Assembly: GCA_965178125.1 (NCBI GenBank)
Contig: CBCXTV010000028.1
Location: 1-27,195, forward strand
Source: Bilabrum cf. latius
Taxonomy: Eukaryota > Bigyra: Bicosoecida > Bigyra > Bicosoecida
Reading direction: 5' to 3'
Length of the DNA stretch: 27,195 nucleotides
Within the stretch, counting starts at the first letter, position 1; each line of letters begins with the position of its first letter. The notes below the pieces were generated by a model that was not told the origin of the DNA, made no database searches, and was given only the letters and a program-made list of their open reading frames with translations. Position numbers and translations under genes: made by a program. Below are positions 23,823-27,195 of the stretch, piece by piece.

Positions 23823-26384
23823 ATGTCGGGCTTCCAGGCGCAATTCGGACACCATCGCCAGGACCTCGGGAAGATGACATGTCTGCTGATCTGCAGGGAA
23901 GAGTCCCGCTTCGAGGAGTGGCGACAAAAAAAAGGGGCGCGAGAACTCCACGAGCACATGGGAGCGGTCCTTCGGCTCCCCAATCCAGTGTTTCCGCAGA
24001 CCGACAGGGACCCAGATGGACGCGACATCGTCAAAGACCAGGCCCTCTTGGATATCTTCTCCGGCAAGATAACGGACTGGAGCAAATACAATCCGGCCAC
24101 TGTTGGGGCGATCCAATCCCATCGAAACGCATGGCTGTGGGCTGAGAACCACACGCCGACGGAATGGCTCATGGTTGTCGAAGATGATATCGAACCTCGC
24201 GAAGCATGCGTGGATCGGCTACTCGTAGTTCTTCACGCCATCGCGAAAAACCCCAAGGTGACGCAGATGGCCATGTTAGCGGGGTCAGAAGCACCGAGAA
24301 TGGTCACCCTCCAGCGCGACAACTCCACCTCCATCCACAATTGCGAGCGCCTCTTGGACGTGCGGACCTATCCGGCGCACTGGGTAGACAACACATTTGT
24401 GGTCCCCTACCACGTCGGCATGGGCCTAAAGTGGTATCTCATCAGCCCGGAGGGGAGGAAGGCGCTCCTGAAGATGCGGATCCCGAACCGAAGCTTCGAA
24501 CGCTGCGTCTGGCGCCGCCTCTTCGACACGTTCCAAGGGCCGGTATGGAAGTGGGGAGATTGCCTCCGCATGACATCTGTGCTGGCAGCCAGCCCGGTCC
24601 TCGCATCGACTCCCGAGAGCATGGACACGGAGTGGGGGGGCTCGGGACGACGAAGTGCGGATGCAGGGCACAGTATGAAACCGTACATAATGGTCGACCC
24701 GAGTGAGGACTGGACTCTTGGCGAGCGATTAAACACATTGTCCGTCGTGATGTCCGTGTGCGCGGCCCTGAGTTGGGGGGTTGTCCTCGTCTGGGAAAAA
24801 ACAGAGCGCGTGCCCATCTCCTACGAAGACTTGTGCGGTGTTCACGAGCACGCCGGCGAAACCAACACGTTCGTCCACCTCCTCCAGGACAAACGCGGCG
24901 GGTCGTATTCGTACTTCCTGAGGTACGGAGACATCCGCATCCACGTGGTGCAGCCGATGATGTGCATCCCCACCCTCGACAGAATGCTCGACATGGTAGC
25001 CCTGAAGAGGCCCAAGATGAACACCCTGCCTCCCTTGAAATGGCAGACCGCTCGATGGATCCAAGTCAAGCAGAAGTGGATCGATAAACTCCACACGGAG
25101 ATGCCGGGGGCCGAGCTGCCCTCATGGCTGGAGTGGCCACCCTCAACCCACGCGCTTGTCCTCTGCGACGACAGGGACTTGGCGGCGCACTGCCTCGAGG
25201 GGAGATGCCAAAAGGAGCAGCAGGAGTGGATGAACGACGGGAAGGACAACAGCATCCAGCACTACATCCTTGAGGCAAAGCAAGCGCTGCAGAACGAGTT
25301 GGAAGACATCCTAAAGGGGGACAGCAGCTCACGCCTCGTCGTGATCCGCATGACAACCAAACTGCTGGGACAGGTCTGGGTGGACATGATGAAGCACCTC
25401 ACGAAGCAGTTCGGGAAGCGCATCATAACGCCAACGTTCCTCCTCCCGAAAATGATCCCCAAAAGGAGGCACGACGAAAAGAACCCGAGTGATGATTGGA
25501 TTACTTGGGGAGCATCCTTGGCGAAAACCGTGGGCCTCCTCACGCTCATACCTCCGATGCAAGTGCACTATCCCATCATGAGCTGGACCGTGGCCTGGAA
25601 CCACTTCATGTTTAAGGGCAGGACTGCCACGGACACCGTGATCCCAGACGTCATCCGAACTCTGTACGCTCCGCACAAGAGCAACAGGAAGCAGCTCCTC
25701 AAGAACGGCCCGCTGTGCCAGACGAGGCGCGCCGTGCTGGACTCGCCCGCACTGCGGGACATTGCGAACAACTACTCAAGGGCCAAGGACAAGACCTATA
25801 ACCTCTTGAGTTATTCCAAATGGTTTGCCGAAGAAGCCATGTGGCACATGATCAAGTACGCGGAAAGCACGCAGTGCATCGTCGACCCGTTCGTGAGCCG
25901 CCAGTGCCAAAAGGTCTTCGAGCACATCCCCTCGGACGACATCGGCCATGCGGACGCCCGGCTCCGGTACAACCTTCAGGATGCCGACGACCGAGGTTAC
26001 CGCTTCAACGCGGGGCATCTCTACACCGCGGTGCAGGGCATCAAAACGGTGAACATCGCATACAACAAGTGGCTCACCGAGCAGGCACAGAGTCATTCCG
26101 AATGGAGCTGGGGCAAAACGTTCATCAAGCTTGTGATCAACCAGTGGCGGCAGCAGCAGGGCAGTGAGCCGTATGACGTGGACGAGGAGGACTACGTGAG
26201 CCTTCCGCGGACCTTCCACGGGAATTCGTTGAAGCTCGCGAGGAGCGTAAGCCTCCAGGACACGAGATCCTGCTCCAGATCGTCCTCATCCTATTCCAGG
26301 TCGCCCTCCACCAACAGGACTGAGGCACAGCCTTCGAAGAGAGCGCGCCTGACCCCGGCACCCGGCGTAAAGCACGAGCCCTGA
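23823..26384 (+). CDS. GT25-like glycosyltransferase with large unknown region and RS/basic tail (853 aa)
   Basis: Residues ~17-245 resemble glycosyltransferase family 25 (LPS and collagen galactosyltransferases). There is an early strand TCLLICREESRFEEW, then VGAIQSHRNAWLWA like the family's G-x-x-x-S-H box. The acidic motif WLMVVEDDIEP (E120-D121-D122) and GLKWYLISPEGRKALL, like the GT25 G-x-x-x-Y-x-x-S motif, follow. Residues ~250-800 are unknown, with one hydrophobic run (~305-326, VVMSVCAALSWGVVLVW). The last ~50 residues are RS-like and end in a basic SKRARL stretch, suggesting nuclear rather than Golgi location; no signal peptide is seen. The open frame extends to 23,652 but its first ATG is 23,823; ATG 23,874 is an alternative right at the fold's first strand. 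Pieces are copied at 15,230-16,080, 18,167-18,796 and 19,800. Sugar donor and acceptor are unknown. Confidence 0.75.
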   Translation: MSGFQAQFGHHRQDLGKMTCLLICREESRFEEWRQKKGARELHEHMGAVLRLPNPVFPQTDRDPDGRDIVKDQALLDIFSGKITDWSKYNPATVGAIQSHRNAWLWAENHTPTEWLMVVEDDIEPREACVDRLLVVLHAIAKNPKVTQMAMLAGSEAPRMVTLQRDNSTSIHNCERLLDVRTYPAHWVDNTFVVPYHVGMGLKWYLISPEGRKALLKMRIPNRSFERCVWRRLFDTFQGPVWKWGDCLRMTSVLAASPVLASTPESMDTEWGGSGRRSADAGHSMKPYIMVDPSEDWTLGERLNTLSVVMSVCAALSWGVVLVWEKTERVPISYEDLCGVHEHAGETNTFVHLLQDKRGGSYSYFLRYGDIRIHVVQPMMCIPTLDRMLDMVALKRPKMNTLPPLKWQTARWIQVKQKWIDKLHTEMPGAELPSWLEWPPSTHALVLCDDRDLAAHCLEGRCQKEQQEWMNDGKDNSIQHYILEAKQALQNELEDILKGDSSSRLVVIRMTTKLLGQVWVDMMKHLTKQFGKRIITPTFLLPKMIPKRRHDEKNPSDDWITWGASLAKTVGLLTLIPPMQVHYPIMSWTVAWNHFMFKGRTATDTVIPDVIRTLYAPHKSNRKQLLKNGPLCQTRRAVLDSPALRDIANNYSRAKDKTYNLLSYSKWFAEEAMWHMIKYAESTQCIVDPFVSRQCQKVFEHIPSDDIGHADARLRYNLQDADDRGYRFNAGHLYTAVQGIKTVNIAYNKWLTEQAQSHSEWSWGKTFIKLVINQWRQQQGSEPYDVDEEDYVSLPRTFHGNSLKLARSVSLQDTRSCSRSSSSYSRSPSTNRTEAQPSKRARLTPAPGVKHEP

Positions 26385-27195
26385 CGACGAAATGCCGCAG
26401 AACAGCGCGTTGCGGGGAGACAAAGCTCCGCGGGCAACAGCAGAAGGCCGCCGAGCGCCGGAGTTGGAGGGTCACATAGTTCCATCGGTCCCATTCTCTC
26501 CGGAAGTCGCATAGCACGTAGAGATCCGCATGCTCTCGGTGCATGAACGCTGGCAGCACGCAGTGCCAAAGTCGCAAAGCGCTTCAGAGTCACAAGTCCA
26601 GAAGTTCTTCTGCCAATGTGTGTCCTCTTCCCGCTCATGTGTGCATCCTCGGAGGAAGTCTGGAGATGACAGGACCCAGCACGCACCACATCAGAAGTCC
26701 TTTTTTAAAGCGGCATCGTCAGACAAAAATCTGGAACGCCCTTCCGCAAAAAAGAGTGCTGCCCACAGAAAAAAGGGAAACACCTGAGGCCCCAGAAGCC
26801 AAAGGGAGGACCGCGAAGGACGCAGTTTCGAGGTCACACTTTCCGGGACCAGTTTTGAGCCCAAAAAGGGGTACACAAGAGGAAAACACGATGCGGGAGG
26901 CTTGAAATTGTCACCGAAAACGGGCCCAAAATTGGGACCCCTTTTTCGCAAATTTCGCAGCATCCAGACGACCCAGAAAGGCTTTCCCAGGCGCCGCCTC
27001 GAAGCTCACCTTCTCGCATGCAACCATGACGCAGCCCCACCTCCTCATGCAGACGCGTCTGAGAGACCCCGCAGTGGAACTTCTCCCATTCTGCGCAGGA
27101 AGCACTTCAGTCTACAAGGACCCGCGCACTTCTTACCGCACCACCTCCATGTGAAAGCACTTCTCGCGGAGTTTTTTTCGGGCCCAGGAATACAG
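26385..27195. other. 3' flank, no gene recognised
   Basis: Short frames only, for example an 85-codon ATG-led frame at 26,530 that is Ser/Lys-rich without a motif. A T-run (27,170-27,177) and A/T homopolymers near 26,700-26,780 are the only visible features. Confidence 0.4.

Noticed and set aside
23522-24145. Pro/Ser-rich frame overlapping the start of the GT-like gene
   Set aside because: It overlaps the first part of the GT domain in another frame. It could be an upstream exon but nothing supports it.
26830-26960. Inverted similarity to 5640-5675 (GGGCCC and TTTCGGT-CACC blocks)
   Set aside because: Too short and scattered by eye to claim as an element end.

Overview
The window looks like nuclear DNA of a GC-rich protist. 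It has long intronless open frames, eukaryote-type ATG contexts, low-complexity Ala/Ser/Arg-rich tails, an RS-like tail, satellite arrays and dispersed repeats. It shows no Shine-Dalgarno-led operons and no tRNA or rRNA. A dinoflagellate or another alveolate or alga is a reasonable guess, but nothing here proves it. No spliced-leader relic was seen by eye.

Region 1 (about 1-12,500) looks like one large mobile or replicating element, with all genes on the plus strand. A 156-aa basic helical protein (64-534) lies outside it. An approximately 135-bp repeat with a nested hairpin occurs at 893-1028 and again, in the same orientation, at 12,289-12,429, so the two copies bracket 11.4 kb. Four GAGCACTAC repeats follow the left copy. 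Inside lie, in order: a Rep-like protein (HUH-type motifs plus a superfamily-3 helicase, 1709-3994), a C-x2-C zinc protein (4399-5091), a larger zinc protein (6211-7218), a coiled-coil protein preceded by a duplicated leader (8320-8841), a DD35D transposase (9416-11017) and a third zinc protein overlapping it (10,972-12,036). Having a Rep and a DDE transposase together between copies of an origin-like repeat is the most unusual feature here.

Region 2 (12,500-15,100) is degenerate. It has minus-strand fragments resembling PARP-type ADP-ribosyltransferases, a 43-bp Rep fragment, a relic of the 3' end of the 156-aa gene, and duplicated CxxC knuckles.

Region 3 (15,100-19,920) is a mosaic of pieces copied from Rep, all three zinc/transposase-region genes and the glycosyltransferase-like gene of Region 5. 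Several joins keep the native frames and produce chimeric ORFs (16,131-16,574 and 17,122-18,312). It also holds 72-bp in-frame tandem repeats, a 499-bp near-identical duplication and a palindrome with 97-bp arms.

Region 4 (19,920-23,800) is satellite (about 395-bp higher-order units containing 53-54-bp repeats) and dispersed repeats, with no convincing gene. Region 5 (23,823-26,384) is one long gene: a GT25-like glycosyltransferase domain, a large unknown region and an RS/basic tail. Its fragments are shuffled together with Rep and zinc-protein fragments in Region 3, which suggests it belongs to the same mobile family or is repeatedly captured by it. The last 800 bases hold no recognisable gene.
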